Positions 10,727 to 22,200 of a DNA stretch of 64,000 nt are shown piece after piece. The stretch is from Rhynchopus euleeides. Its lineage: Eukaryota > Euglenozoa > Diplonemea > Diplonemida > Diplonemidae. The position numbers and the translations under genes were made by a program. The DNA lies in the NCBI GenBank assembly GCA_963210315.1, contig OY723276.1, positions 2,266,497 through 2,330,496 on the forward strand, in the 5' to 3' direction. Numbering within the stretch: the first letter of the stretch is position 1; the number at the start of each line of letters is the position of its first letter. The notes under the pieces were generated by a model that saw only the letters and a program-made list of their open reading frames with translations, was not told the origin of the DNA and did no database searches.

Positions 10727-12319
10727 ATGAGCACAACTGAGGCGGAGGTCTTTGTCTGTGACCATGAAGATGGCGGCCAGTCGCCCGTCATGAGCAATGC
10801 TCTCTATGCGACGAAGGACAAGAGCAACCTCAGCATGTGGCAGGTGGTGGGGGTGCTGTTCGTTGCCACTGTTGGGGGCGCCTACGGCATCGAGGACTGT
10901 GTGCGCAGCGGCGGCGGACTGGGCACCATTCTCGGCGTGGCCATCGCCCCTTGGGTGTGGGGCCTCCCGACGGCCTTCGTCGTGGCGGAGCTCGCGACGT
11001 GCATACCCTCCAATGCGGGCGCCAGCATGTGGGTCAACGTGGCGTTCCCCTCGTGGGTCACGCTGTCGTTCATCATCTGCACAGGGGTTTCCAATTTTGT
11101 GGACAACTCGCTGTACCCCAACCTCCTGGTGCAATACCTTCTCCCTGCGACGACTGCGCCGGTGCCTGTGTTCACCACGAAGATTGTGATGATTGTCTGC
11201 GCCACGGCAGTCAACATCCTCGGCATCGACCTCGTGGGAAACTTCGGGATGGCCTTCACCGTTCTGACGACACTCCCGTTCCTGCTTCTCTTCCTCACAC
11301 GCCTACCCGACATCTCGCTGGAGCGTGTCCTGAACCACACGCCTAAGGAGATGGACTGGACCCGCTTCCTCCCGCTTCTGAGCTGGAACATCTCCGGACT
11401 CGACGGGGCGGGGCACATTGTCGAGGAGATCGAGGCGCCCAACCGCAACATGATCAAAGGTTTCGTGTGCCTCCTGCTGCTGACGCAGGTCGTCTACATC
11501 TTCCCCATCGTCGCCGCAACCAGCCTGCCGATGAAGGGCGAGGCGCCAGAGCTGTGGGGCCACGGGCACTGGGTGAACGTCGGCGAGGAAGCAGGGGGCC
11601 ACATCCTCGCTGTGCTGCTCATGGTGGGCGGCGCCATCTCCTGCTTCGGTTTCATGACAGCCCTGCTGTGCACAACGTCCCGCGCCCTGCAGGGGTTTGC
11701 CACAATGAAGGTGTTTCCCGAGCGCATCAACGAGCACCTGGCGCGTGTGCACCCGGTGTACCACACCCCGGTCCCCGCCATTGTCGTCAACTCCTGCGTC
11801 ACGCTCCTGCTGTCTGCCTCCTTCGACTTCTCGCTGCTGGTGGATGTCGGGCAGATGATGTACTCCATGCGCCTGCTGTTCATCTTCGCATCGCTTGTCG
11901 TCATCAGGCGGAGGCACCCCAGCCTGAAGAGACCCTTCACCATCCCGGGTGGAGTCGCAGGCTTGGTGCTGGCCACAGCCCTGCCGAGTCTGTACTGCTG
12001 CGTGCTGATTATCGCTGGGGTTATCCTGAGTGCCGAGACGGCATCCACCGTGCTGCTGTTCGTGTTCTTCAGCATGGTCTTCTCCTGCATGACGACGCAC
12101 TGCTTCGAGATGGACACCCTCGAGGGTCGGATAAAGAAGACCCGCGTGGCAGGCGAGCGGGAACCGACTGTGACATGGGACTCCCTCGCATCCTCGCAGA
12201 GCCTCGCAGCGAGCCTCCCGAATACTGCCGAGCACTCCCTTGTGCGGTCCGTGTCGCAGCGCAGGGGGTTCACCGCGAACTTGCCAACCGCAGTGCATGC
12301 GGAGAATGGCACCTTCTGA
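10727..12319 (+). CDS. APC-superfamily amino-acid/polyamine transporter (530 aa)
   Basis: Multi-spanning permease with about 12 membrane helices from residue 33 to 450, a short hydrophilic N-terminus and an 80-residue Ser-rich cytoplasmic tail. The first helix has the substrate-binding break GGAYGIEDCV, followed by PWVWGLPTAFVVAELATCIPSNAGASMWV. Helix 6 carries LSWNISGLDGAGHIVEEIEAPNRNM. This pattern resembles the LAT/PUT polyamine-uptake group (plant PUT/RMV1, kinetoplastid POT1) more than other APC carriers. The ATG at 10727 is the first in frame (10724 is TTG). Likely at the plasma membrane, importing polyamines or cationic amino acids by proton coupling; the substrate is inferred. Confidence 0.88.
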   Translation: MSTTEAEVFVCDHEDGGQSPVMSNALYATKDKSNLSMWQVVGVLFVATVGGAYGIEDCVRSGGGLGTILGVAIAPWVWGLPTAFVVAELATCIPSNAGASMWVNVAFPSWVTLSFIICTGVSNFVDNSLYPNLLVQYLLPATTAPVPVFTTKIVMIVCATAVNILGIDLVGNFGMAFTVLTTLPFLLLFLTRLPDISLERVLNHTPKEMDWTRFLPLLSWNISGLDGAGHIVEEIEAPNRNMIKGFVCLLLLTQVVYIFPIVAATSLPMKGEAPELWGHGHWVNVGEEAGGHILAVLLMVGGAISCFGFMTALLCTTSRALQGFATMKVFPERINEHLARVHPVYHTPVPAIVVNSCVTLLLSASFDFSLLVDVGQMMYSMRLLFIFASLVVIRRRHPSLKRPFTIPGGVAGLVLATALPSLYCCVLIIAGVILSAETASTVLLFVFFSMVFSCMTTHCFEMDTLEGRIKKTRVAGEREPTVTWDSLASSQSLAASLPNTAEHSLVRSVSQRRGFTANLPTAVHAENGTF

Positions 12320-13081
12320 GGGTGTCTGCCAAGAGGCTGGCGGGTCCGGGTAAGGTCGGGGGTGTGAGTCGCTCTGCTGCATTGCACCACAAGGTGTTGA
12401 TGCGTTGGGTGCCATCGGAAAAATGGACGTCACATACACACATGTTCTCCATCTCTCTCTTGGCGCAACAGCGAATCGTTGTGGAGAGGAGTTGTTTTGT
12501 GCGTCACGACAACAGTCACACGTGTTTACGCAGGGGGGGGTGCGGTGTACTCTCAGCAACGCCCAGCCGCCTTCAAAAAACAAAGTTCCTCCCCCAATTC
12601 CACAACTCAAAGAGTTTATCCAGTTCTTCCGTGGCATGTGTGTATTCCGGGGGTGCCGGAATGTCCCTCTTTCCATGATGCAGCACGACTGAGCGGCTTG
12701 CTGGGTGGAGAACCCATTTAAAGTGCTGGGGTTATTCGTAGGTCGTGTACCTCACTGAGTGGCTGCCGAGCACTAACTGCGATAAATCGGGCGTCGTGCC
12801 AATGCACCGTTTCAGGGTGCAGTTCTGTAACAGGGGGTGGGGTGGGGAGGTCGGGGTGGGTTTCGCCACTGTAGCACAGATTACGACAGAACATAAGACA
12901 GAACTCAGACGAGGATGATGTACGCCGATGCCCTCCCCCCCACCCCCACTCAGTCAATTGGAGGCAACGTGTTGTTATCTTCCCTCGTCAGTTCCCCCCT
13001 TGCGCCCCACGTCCCACATCACACCCCACGGCATCACAGGGCACCACAACAACCCGAAGCAAGAAGCGGGCAGCAGGCAAT
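12320..13081. other. intergenic, nothing recognised
   Basis: C-rich tracts (12938-12960, 12993-13030) precede the next start codon. A long minus-strand reading frame overlapping the transporter's 3' end is a shadow of the coding strand. No RNA gene or repeat is seen. Confidence 0.5.
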
Positions 13082-14500
13082 ATGTCGAGCTCGCCTGGAG
13101 AGGTGCAAGACCTCATAAAGATGGAGCAGTCGTCCTACGCGATGCGTCTCCCTGACATGCTGGAGCTTGTGCAGAACTCGCGCAGAGCTGCAGAAAGCCG
13201 GCTGCAGGAGGTTATTGAGCAGCGGAAAAAGCTGAACCAGCTCCGCCAGACTGCGCAGGAAACGCGGCAGCAGATTTCCGAAAAGCGCGAACGGCGGGCC
13301 GGGCGCCCAGCAAACGAGGACGTTTCTCTCCCGCCGGCCACACTGCAGGAGCTGCGAAAGAAGGCACAGAGTGAAGAACTTCGCACAAACGTCAAGAAGG
13401 CGGTCGGCGTCTTCATCCAAGCAATGTGCAAATACACTGCGCGCCCTGACGACGACGAGGAGGGCGGCGCGCAGCCCGGCAAAGCAAAGAAGACCTTCCG
13501 CGACTTCAAAGCGAGCCTCTTCAAGAAGGGCGGTGGGAAGGACTCCCCGCCACCCGTGCGGCTTGTGACGCTGTGCCTCGACATCCCGAAGGGCAGGCTG
13601 CGAGGCAGCGGTGAGCCTCAGTCAGGGTTCTCCGTCGAGTTCGCTTGCAGCGATCCGAGCAGCGCGACTGTGGAGGACCTCGCGACGCAGGGCGGCAAGA
13701 TCGTGATGAAGTTCACCCTGAAGAAGGAGACGGATGAGACGCTGCAGCTGATCGAGGCTGCAAAGGGGTACTTTGAGGAGTACTTCGCGGCGCGCATCAA
13801 CCAGGAGGGCGGCAAGACAGAAGTGACCGTCGAGATTGTGGGCAAGACCCTGACGGCAACAGGAACTCTCAGCGTGAAGCAGGATCGGGTGGGCGGTGTG
13901 CTGGGCCGCGCACAGGAGCTCACATCAGGGCAGTTCCGCTCGTCGGAGTCGGCGGAGATTCTCGGGAGCTACAGCGAGGCGCATGCAAAAGAGTCCCTTA
14001 AGGTGCTTCAGCACACCCGCGTCACTGCGGACTTTGCCTTTGAGGAGTCTTTTGAGAGCCTGATCCGGAACTACCAGCTCAACTGGGACTACTTCGACGC
14101 TGTCACTGGGAAGACGGAGCTGGTGATGGAACGGGGTGTGTACAAAGCACTGCAGAAGGTCACCGATACCTTCAGCAAGATTGCTGCAGCAAAGATGTCG
14201 GTGGGCGGGCTGTTCAAACGCCTCAGCTTCCGTGTCGACAGCCTCTTCTTCCTTGCGCTGCAGGAGGACCAGCAGCTGCAGGACGTAATCGGCGACAAGC
14301 TGAAGTGGATCACCGGGCAGACTGTGAACGCCACAGACGACCTGCGCGAGAAGCTTGCTATTCTGGAGGAGTCTGTCGAGACGGTTGATTCGCTACTTTT
14401 TGATCTCCCGGCTGTCTCGCTCTTGGTGAAGTTCCGCGGGTTCAACTTCTTCAAGCTCGCCGCTTCTTGCTGCAACACTAACCCTGCTGACATGAGCTGA
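13082..14500 (+). CDS. conserved-looking coiled-coil protein of unknown function (472 aa)
   Basis: ATG at 13082, stop TGA at 14498-14500. Residues about 10-75 are strongly charged and helical (RRAAESRLQEVIEQRKKLNQL, ETRQQISEKRERR), a likely coiled coil. A basic linker with DDDEEGG and GKAKKTFRDFKASLFKKGGGK follows (about 120-160), then a beta-rich segment (VRLVTLCLDIPKGRL through TEVTVEIVGKTLTATG), and a helical C-terminal half rich in Phe, Leu and Glu. No signal peptide or membrane helix, so probably cytosolic or cytoskeletal. No family recognised. Confidence 0.8.
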   Translation: MSSSPGEVQDLIKMEQSSYAMRLPDMLELVQNSRRAAESRLQEVIEQRKKLNQLRQTAQETRQQISEKRERRAGRPANEDVSLPPATLQELRKKAQSEELRTNVKKAVGVFIQAMCKYTARPDDDEEGGAQPGKAKKTFRDFKASLFKKGGGKDSPPPVRLVTLCLDIPKGRLRGSGEPQSGFSVEFACSDPSSATVEDLATQGGKIVMKFTLKKETDETLQLIEAAKGYFEEYFAARINQEGGKTEVTVEIVGKTLTATGTLSVKQDRVGGVLGRAQELTSGQFRSSESAEILGSYSEAHAKESLKVLQHTRVTADFAFEESFESLIRNYQLNWDYFDAVTGKTELVMERGVYKALQKVTDTFSKIAAAKMSVGGLFKRLSFRVDSLFFLALQEDQQLQDVIGDKLKWITGQTVNATDDLREKLAILEESVETVDSLLFDLPAVSLLVKFRGFNFFKLAASCCNTNPADMS

Positions 14501-16268
14501 ACCCTCTAACTCCAGCCTGTCGAGTCAAAACCAACAGTGCCAGCACACTGCACACTCCACCGCATTGCCGCACCCTTGTGACATTGGTGGCATGGGAGGA
14601 GTCTCACGCGGAGGCACAGGAAGACATGATTGCAAGCACATGCAGCAACCTCCTTGCACCCCACACCCACATACCCTGCACGGCTTGTTGTCCCTCCAGG
14701 CGATGACAATTATAGACGACACGCCACCCTGTGTGTTCTTTTGGATACTTGGGACTGATCCAGTCATGACCCTTGTCTTTGAACGTACTGCTGTGCCCCA
14801 GCACGACACACATGGAGACACGCAGGGGTGTTTGGGCTAGCTTGGTGGTCTTGGTGGGCGTGCCTGATGGCTGGTATACCATGCCATGTGACACAGGGCT
14901 ATCCCCGGTTCTGTGTCACTGTGGTAGCCGCTGTTACTTTGTGACTCACTTCACCACCTGGTGTTCCCGTTGTGACTAAGATGCCACAGCCCACCGACCG
15001 GGTGCGGCTGTCGGGACATGGGCACGTCACCAGGTCCATCCACTGGGCCTGCGGAACACCTACACTAGCGCATGGCGCAGGAGAGTATAATACGCAGGCA
15101 ACTACGCCCTCGGTGGTCTTATCTTCCTACCCCCACCCGGCCCCCCTGTCCCCCCTTACGCTGCACATGTGGAACGTATGGATTTCCATACGTTATTTAT
15201 TTTGTATTTTTTTGGCCCACATGTGGAATCCATACGTACTCCATAGGGGAAATCCATACGTACTCCATACGTGTTTTTTTTCCAGGGTGGGTATCAGGTG
15301 CATTTCTAGTGGGGGATGAGGATGAGTCCTCCGGGCATCCGCCCCTTTTTCGGGTTTTTTCCCAGCCAAAATCTGGTTTTTTTCCAGCCAAGAGCCAGAC
15401 GTCCACTACCGTGGCCTCCGGCGGCTGGGGGGCTCCGCCCCCCAGACCCCCCTGTGGCGGATATCTCGTACCCAAGTCCTTCGATTCCCATCAGGTCAGG
15501 GAATCCAACAGCACCAGTAGCCTCAGGAGGACGCAGCCAACTCACACAGAATCTGTACGCCCACAATGAACAGATGTTCACTACCGTGGCCTCCGGCGGC
15601 TGGGGGGCTCTGCCCCCCAGACCCCCCGTGTAGCGTGTCTCTGCCCGTCTAGTAACCGCAGCAAGTCCTTGGGCTGTTTCAGCTGTGGCATATCAGGGGA
15701 TCGTCGGAATAACGGTCCCGAAAGCCGTTTTCTGGGGTTTTCCTCCAGCACCCGAGGATGGCGCGAGCGGGAGGACTCGTGGAAGGAACCCATTTGATAC
15801 AAGACCAAGGGCCCCACACTGGGGGGGAGGGACATTGGGTGCCATTTTTGGCTGGAAAGAATCGGGGATGAATCGGGGATTAAAAATACACCTGGTGGGT
15901 ATTTTCCCCCAGGGTGCCCTCCCCCCTTCTACAGCCAAGCAGGGCGCAGTCGGGGTGTTCAGTACGCACGACCGAGTTGGCCGGACGAGGGCGACGGATG
16001 CTTCCGATCTCCCCCATTTATTTTTTTTGTAAGAAACGTACGTATGGATTTCCCACAGGTAATTAATTCAGGCGCACCCGGGCTGCGTAAGCGGTGCCCC
16101 CTGTCTGTCGCCCCTGCTTTTCTCACCACACTGTCGGCCCGTTCCTTGCGCGTGATGCCTTTGACGTTTCCTTGTGCGACTGCGGCACTGCATACACCCT
16201 TCCAGTTTCTCCACCCCATACACCCGTCCCCGCATCCCCCCACCCTTTCTGTACTCCACACACACACA
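14501..16268. other. intergenic region with GC hairpin repeats and an inverted-repeat-bounded segment
   Basis: No host gene supported. Contains two copies of a GC-rich hairpin-forming repeat (separate entry), palindromic CGTATGGATTTCCATACG at 15175-15192, and a 14-bp inverted pair GGGAAATCCATACG (15247-15260) / CGTATGGATTTCCC (about 16041-16054) bounding roughly 800 bp. The segment between has T-tracts and no long ORF. It may be a non-autonomous insertion, but target duplications were not identified. Confidence 0.5.
15404..15630. repeat. two copies of a GC-rich hairpin repeat (15404-15454, 15579-15630)
   Basis: Both copies begin CACTACCGTGGCCTCCGGCG and continue GCTGGGGGGCTCCGCCCCCC (TCTG in copy 2) then AGACCCCCC. 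GGGGGGC-T(C/T)-GCCCCCC is a strong hairpin. The sequence between the copies is unrelated, so this looks like a dispersed short repeat inserted or duplicated twice. Confidence 0.8.
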
Positions 16269-17939
16269 ATGTCCTCCCCCAAATGGCACGAAGGAGAGCT
16301 GGCGCTGCAAGCGGAGGTCTTCGGTCCACGCTCCGCTGCCGTGCACCGCGCCGCTGTCGATGCCTACATCCGCCCGTATATGCCCCCGCAGCACGCGACT
16401 TTCTTCACATCCATCCCTTGGGTCGCTATTGGCACTGTGTCCCCCAGTGGCCAGCCCTGGGCCACGCTTCTCCAGCAGCCAAGGGAAGGGGGCCCGCAGC
16501 TGCGAGTGGCTGACGACGGGAAGTGGTTCAGCATCCCGAAGGCGATGATCTTGCCAGGTGACCCGGCAGCAGACCACCTTGGGGAGGGCGGTGACGGCAG
16601 GGTCGGCATGCTCGGCATCGAGCTGCACACACGGCGCCGGAACCGCGCAAACGGCCGCCGCGTGGCAGCGGACGGCGCCCCTGAAGATGAGTTCTTAGAG
16701 TTCGAGACACTCGAAAGCTTCGGCAACTGCCCGAAGTACATCCAAACACGCGAGGTGCGCGTCGCGGGGCCACCAGCACACCCACCGTCACGCAGTCGCA
16801 CGGCGGGCCTGACGGGCGCAGCGAGGGAGGTGCTCGCGGCAGCAGACACTGTGTTCATCGCATCCCAGAACCCGCGTGGCGGTGTCGACGTGTCCCACCG
16901 CGGCGGGCCCCCTGGGTTCCTCGCCATCACGGGCGACGCTGTCACGATGCCCGACTACCCAGGCAACGGGTTCTTCAACACGCTGGGCAACATCCGCACA
17001 GAGCCGCGTGTGGGGCTTCTCCTCATCGACTTCGCCAACAACAGAGCGGTGCACCTCGAATGTGCCGCGGAGGTGGACATGGGGCGGGACGGGGCGTCGG
17101 ACCGCAAGCTGCGGTTCACCGTCTCCAACACGGAGGTCGTGTCGAACGCACTGACCCTGCGCTTCGACGCAGAGCCCACAGAGCGCAGCCCCTTCAACCC
17201 ACCGCCACCCGGTGCAGGGGAGCCACTGCAGTTCCTCGGGAAGCGCACGGAGACGCCTGAGGTCGCCACATTTCTGTTCGAGGCCCCGCGGAACGTGTTC
17301 TACCGCCCCGGGCAGTATGCCACTTTTGCCATCCCAGCACTCGATGCAGTGAGGGCATGGACCCTGAGCGCGACCCCGCCTGACACGGCGTGGGGCAACT
17401 CTCGGCTGGAGATCACGGTGAAGCGGAAGGAGGGCGGTGCTGTGTCGACGTGGCTGCACGACACACCGGCGGAGGACATCGCACTGCGGCTGCTCGGGGT
17501 TGAGGGGTCGTTCACGTTGCCCAGGGACCTGCCGGCGGAGTCGGATGCGGCCTTCGCGTTTGCCTGCGCCGGGTCGGGTGTGACGCCCGTCATGTCTATC
17601 CTGCGCCGCCTCGCTGCAGTCGCACCGGGCACCAGTGCCTTGGTCGTCTACTCTGTGCGGCAGGCCCATGAAGTCATCTTTGCGGAGGAGCTCGCTGCAC
17701 TCAGCGCAACGTGGCCCGGCCTCCGCCTCCACCCCACCATCACCGGCCCAGGGGACGCCCCTGACGGGTGTCTGCGGGGCAGGATCACGTCCGACCTGAT
17801 TCGCCCTCTTGTCAGCCCTGGGTCCGTCTTCCATACCCTCTACATCTGTGGGCCCGCTGCCTTCGCTGCTGCCGCTCAGGATGCGTTTACTGGCGTTGCG
17901 TCTCTGCGGAATGTCGTTACCGAGAGCTTTGACTACTGA
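16269..17939 (+). CDS. PNPOx-like FMN domain fused to ferredoxin-NADP reductase-type domain (556 aa)
   Basis: The frame is open from 16044, but the protein starts at the ATG at 16269 (MSSPKWHEGELALQAEVFG), matching the usual bacterial start of this family. Residues 1-300 are a pyridoxamine-5'-phosphate-oxidase-like flavin-binding fold (IPWVAIGTVSPSGQPWATLL; SFGNCPKYIQTREV; FLAITGDAVTMPDYPGNGFFNTLGNI). Residues about 315-556 are an FNR-type reductase: YRPGQYATF and RAWTLSATPP for FAD, CAGSGVTPVMSIL for NAD(P)H, and CGPAAF near the end. Many bacterial relatives carry a C-terminal 2Fe-2S ferredoxin domain; here the protein stops after the FNR domain. No targeting peptide is obvious. Likely a cytosolic NAD(P)H-dependent flavin redox enzyme of unknown substrate, possibly acquired from bacteria. 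Confidence 0.9.
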   Translation: MSSPKWHEGELALQAEVFGPRSAAVHRAAVDAYIRPYMPPQHATFFTSIPWVAIGTVSPSGQPWATLLQQPREGGPQLRVADDGKWFSIPKAMILPGDPAADHLGEGGDGRVGMLGIELHTRRRNRANGRRVAADGAPEDEFLEFETLESFGNCPKYIQTREVRVAGPPAHPPSRSRTAGLTGAAREVLAAADTVFIASQNPRGGVDVSHRGGPPGFLAITGDAVTMPDYPGNGFFNTLGNIRTEPRVGLLLIDFANNRAVHLECAAEVDMGRDGASDRKLRFTVSNTEVVSNALTLRFDAEPTERSPFNPPPPGAGEPLQFLGKRTETPEVATFLFEAPRNVFYRPGQYATFAIPALDAVRAWTLSATPPDTAWGNSRLEITVKRKEGGAVSTWLHDTPAEDIALRLLGVEGSFTLPRDLPAESDAAFAFACAGSGVTPVMSILRRLAAVAPGTSALVVYSVRQAHEVIFAEELAALSATWPGLRLHPTITGPGDAPDGCLRGRITSDLIRPLVSPGSVFHTLYICGPAAFAAAAQDAFTGVASLRNVVTESFDY

Positions 17940-19205
17940 TTTAGCTGCTGCCGCCTGCGACGGCACGCGGCTGTGCTGGAGGAATCATGACGGGCCTCAC
18001 AGTGCAGAGGACTGCTCGAGCAGAACAATGTAGCGTCACAATGACGCTGTTGGCACAGAACGAAGGTCATGCCGTGATCTTGAACTATCTTCTTGGCGAG
18101 GGTGTGGTTTCCCCGCAGCTTGGGAACAGTTTTGATTTGCGGGCGGTTGCATCGTCAACAGCCCAAACTCTAGCTCCTGGATCTAACTCATCTGTTTTCT
18201 CGAAGTTGTTGTCGTTTTGGTGGACACTTCCTTGTGAGGGGAAGGCCACTCTGCTCGTCAGCAGTCTGCAACCTCACCCTCATTCATGATGCATGTCGAA
18301 CTTCTGCAACAGGAGGAGGGAGCGGCGTCTGCAGTCGTGGCACTTTTCGTCTGGGGCTTTGTTCTGCAATGCAAAAGTCACACAATACAGGGGTCTGACT
18401 GACACACAGTTGGACAGAGCGCAGAATTGCATTGTCCCTCATATTTCTTGTCATTTATTGGACAGTTACAGCGAAGCCAACTCAGGAGAATTTCACCTTG
18501 CGGCTGCTTGCGGACACGGCACGCCCGTCAGGCTGTGGCGTGTTCTGCGTTCGAAGAATGCCAGCTTCCGTTGCTCCCTTTCTTGAGATTTGCAGTTTTT
18601 TTGTACCACAATTGTGTTTCTTATTTCACATTTCCGCATGATTTTGCAACCAACACAATCCCTGCAGGGGATAGGTGTTGAGGGAAATGATTCCTTCCGT
18701 TTGCCATACGATCAGCGCCCTTCTCTCTCTCCCTTCCTGTGCTCCGCCACCTTTCTGTACTTCAGACAGGTAGACACGTCCGAAGGACTCACACAACTCT
18801 GGGCTGTCACAGATTTTTTAAAAAAGGTGGAAGCGGTCAACAAAACAACAAGGTTCTTTTCCCTTCATGTTTCCCTGTAGCAAGTGAGTGAAGCAAACGG
18901 AAAGGATAGTATTCCGTGATGCTGGGGTGTTTCTGAGGCTGCTTTGTTTGTGTGTGCGGTGGCTATCTCTGCACCTCGATCAAGGCAGATTGGTTGAAGC
19001 GTCAATGCTGAGGAGAAGGAACCCCGGTTGCTGCTCCTTCTGGGTGCTTCCAGGCGGTGAAACGGGAAAGGGAAGACGCAAGTGCTGTCTGTGCCGCTGC
19101 TCCTCTAAACGACTTATGACGGAGTGAATGAAACTTCCTTGACCTTGTTGTCAATCTAGGAGGAGCCAAAGGAACCCGCACCCTGCACACCACAGATACG
19201 CGAGA
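17940..19205. other. intergenic, nothing recognised
   Basis: No gene, RNA or repeat family supported. Short frames here lack protein character. A pyrimidine tract ending in CTAG at about 19150-19160 precedes the cyclase start by some 45 bases and could serve as a splice or trans-splice acceptor. Confidence 0.45.
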
Positions 19206-22200
19206 ATGATTTACACAGGGTTGTTTTTGCTCGCGCTGGCCGCGGAGCCGCAATGCCCCACAGACTGGAATTCCTGCATGAGCGACCTGGTGCCCGACAT
19301 GTCGTGGGACTGGACAGGCGGGGAGAATGACCAGATGTGCAACACCACGACGTGGATGCTCTTCGACTACTGCTACGTGAAGTGCCCGGCTGGGGCAGAG
19401 CTGATGATCATCATGGATAACGACCCGTACCAGTGGGAGGTCCCGATGTGGGGTTCGACGGCTGGGATTGAGACAATGCCCGTTCTGTGGACGGCACGGA
19501 ACGAGGCGGATTATGTCTTCAGCGCTCTCGACAGGGGCGTGAAGGTCAAGGGGAAGTTCCAGTACGAGTGCAACGAGCCGCCCGCGAATCTCACCAACAG
19601 CCCCCAGGACTACCCGTGGGACATGTGCCCCTGGGACTACATGGCGCTCTCCGACACGTGCACGGATCTGAAGGGCGCACAGGAGCCACTCTGCGAGGTG
19701 TGCACAGTGGAGATGCAGCTGCCGGGTGCAGAGAAGCTGTGCCTGTTCGGGAACTACCTGCTGCCCCGCAAGCAGGAGTCGCTGATCCACACGGCGTGGG
19801 AGCTGCCGTACACCTCCCCGACAGACGAGGTGGTGTACCTGCCCACACTCCCCAACGAGGGCTGCTCTGTGTCCGACTTCGCAGGACTTGCTGGGAAGAT
19901 CGTGCTTGTCCCTGAGACGGGGCGGTGCACGCTCTTCATGACAGTCATCAGCGCACAGGAGGCGGGTGCGAAGGCGTACATCATGGTGTCGGCACCGTGG
20001 TTCCTCCAGTGGTACGCAGTGCTGGGGCTCTCGCACCAGGTGCGCATCCCCGTACACACGGTGGACTACCACACGACGCCGAGGCTGCAGGCCTTCATTG
20101 CCAACGGGGGTGGGCGTGCGCTCCCCGGGGGCGTTGGGCACGCGCTGGACGCAATTGCGTTTACACGTGGAGAGGTGCCCCCGACTCTGCCGCCGACGCC
20201 TGCCCCGCTGCCCCCGATTGTGATTGACGACAGCCCGAAGCTAGACACGTCGGCCGACTTCGAGATGTCAGGGGGGACGATTGTGTGCATCATCCTGATC
20301 TGTGTGGATGCGGTGATCCTCGTCGTGCTGTTCGTCCGTCAGCGCCAAAACGCGGTGCGGCTGCCTGCTGAGGTGCGCATGAAGACATTCAGCATCCCGC
20401 TGAAGGTTGTAAGTATGGGGCTGAGCCTGACGCTGCTCCTACTGATTGCCGTCGTCTCTTTCACGTTGACGTCGATGGCGGGGCAGGACTCGACCGACAA
20501 GGCGATGGACAACGGGCTGCTGTTGGTCTGGCGTACGACAGCTCCGAAAAGAACACGATCGAGCTGTCGGACACGATCCGCAGCACCGCTGTGGACCGTG
20601 TGATCGCGTCGCTGCGGACGGGGGTGCGGGACATGGAAGACAGGCTGGGGGTGTTGGAGGACATGTTTGTCTCCTACGACGGGTCGTGGTCACAGCTGGG
20701 TGCGTGGACGAACATCCTGTTCAACCTGGCACACAACGGGAAGTACACACACCCCATTCTCTACCAGATCTTTACGACGCGTGGCTTCTTCGTCAACCAT
20801 CTGTTCAAAACGGACGACAGGTCCGACAGTCTGCGCGGCGACGGCGTGGTGGGCAGCGTGGCGGACACGAACGAGGGGTGGCGGTACGGCATCAACGAGT
20901 ATATCATCGAATTCTCCACCCTCGGGTTCACCTACCTGAAGACGATCCCGCCTTACACGCGCAACGCAAGTCACATGCTGGCAGGCAACGTTGGGGACCC
21001 GCTCGCAGTCACGTCGGTAAGTTCGAAAGGGTACTCCACCTTCATGGTGGGCAAGCTGACATACCCCCTCTACTTCCACGATGTTCACCCTATTTCGTTG
21101 TACCGTCCTCTGTACGGCGCCAACGGGCAGTACCACGGCACTCTCGAGGCACACATGGACCTCCACAAGTTTATGGAGGTTGCGCTCGAGGCCGTCACCT
21201 CGACGAGTAGCCTGGAGAACATGACAGTGCTGATGGTGGACAGTGTGGACAAGACGATCCTGGGGCAGCGTGGCACGAGCACCAGCACGTCGCGTCAGGA
21301 AGGGCTTGTGAACACGGGCAGTTTGCAGCACGACAGCTTCATGAACGGGCTCTACAACATGCACGAGCACCCGGATGTGAATGTCACCGCGCTCGCCAAG
21401 TACCTCGATGCCGAGGACGGGTGGGAAGAGCATGTGGGGATATTCGACCAGATGGACCACTTCAGCGAGCAACCGTTCGTCACGCTGGCTAATGTCGGTG
21501 CGTCTGGGGGGAAGGCAGCCGACGTGAGCGTGCACAGCTGGGACGTGGAGATGCGGGGTGGTGCGTGCGGCGGGTGCGCAGTGCAGGATGCACAGCTGCA
21601 GAAGGAGGTTCTGGTGTTCGACGGATCGACGACACTGCACATCTACAGGAACCTGACACGCCGAACCCCGGTCGTGGCGAGGACGCGCGTGAGTGGGCCT
21701 GGGGAGGTGTGGCGCAGCAAGTACGACGTGTTTGACAACACGCTGGCATTCGCCGACGGGACTGAGTGTGTGGCGAATACGTACCGCCTACGTTGACAGA
21801 GACTGTTACGAACTGCATGTTGCGGGCGGACATCACCAGCGTCGACAGCTACATGGTGAGCATGCGCATCCGCCCCGATGTGGCGTACACAGAGTCAAGC
21901 CCACGTGCCACCACACCGCGCCTCTTCAGCGACTCACTTGTGGGTGACGCGAACATTCGGCTGTTTGCGAACGGGCAGTTGTTCCTGTTCGTGCTGCGGT
22001 ACGGGTGCCGCACGGAGGCGTACGCAGGCGGGTTCCCAGTGCTTGCGTGGACCACGTTGACTGCCGTGGTGGGGGGCGGGCGGTGCCGCGTCTATGTCAA
22101 CGGCACGCTCCACTCCGAGGGGCACGACGCGCGCTGGGATGCATACGGAAGCCTCAACACCGTGAGGCACGGCGACCCGTACCTCACAGGGCAGTTTTTC

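Noticed and set aside
11303..12676. 457-codon minus ORF opposite the transporter
   Set aside because: Arg/His/Gln-rich shadow of a GC-rich membrane-protein gene with no domain of its own.
20409..20551. Intron with a GTAAGT donor in the cyclase gene as explanation of the first frame break
   Set aside because: It would delete a convincing membrane helix and the only frame-compatible acceptor (GAAAAG) lacks a pyrimidine tract. A one-base indel is simpler.
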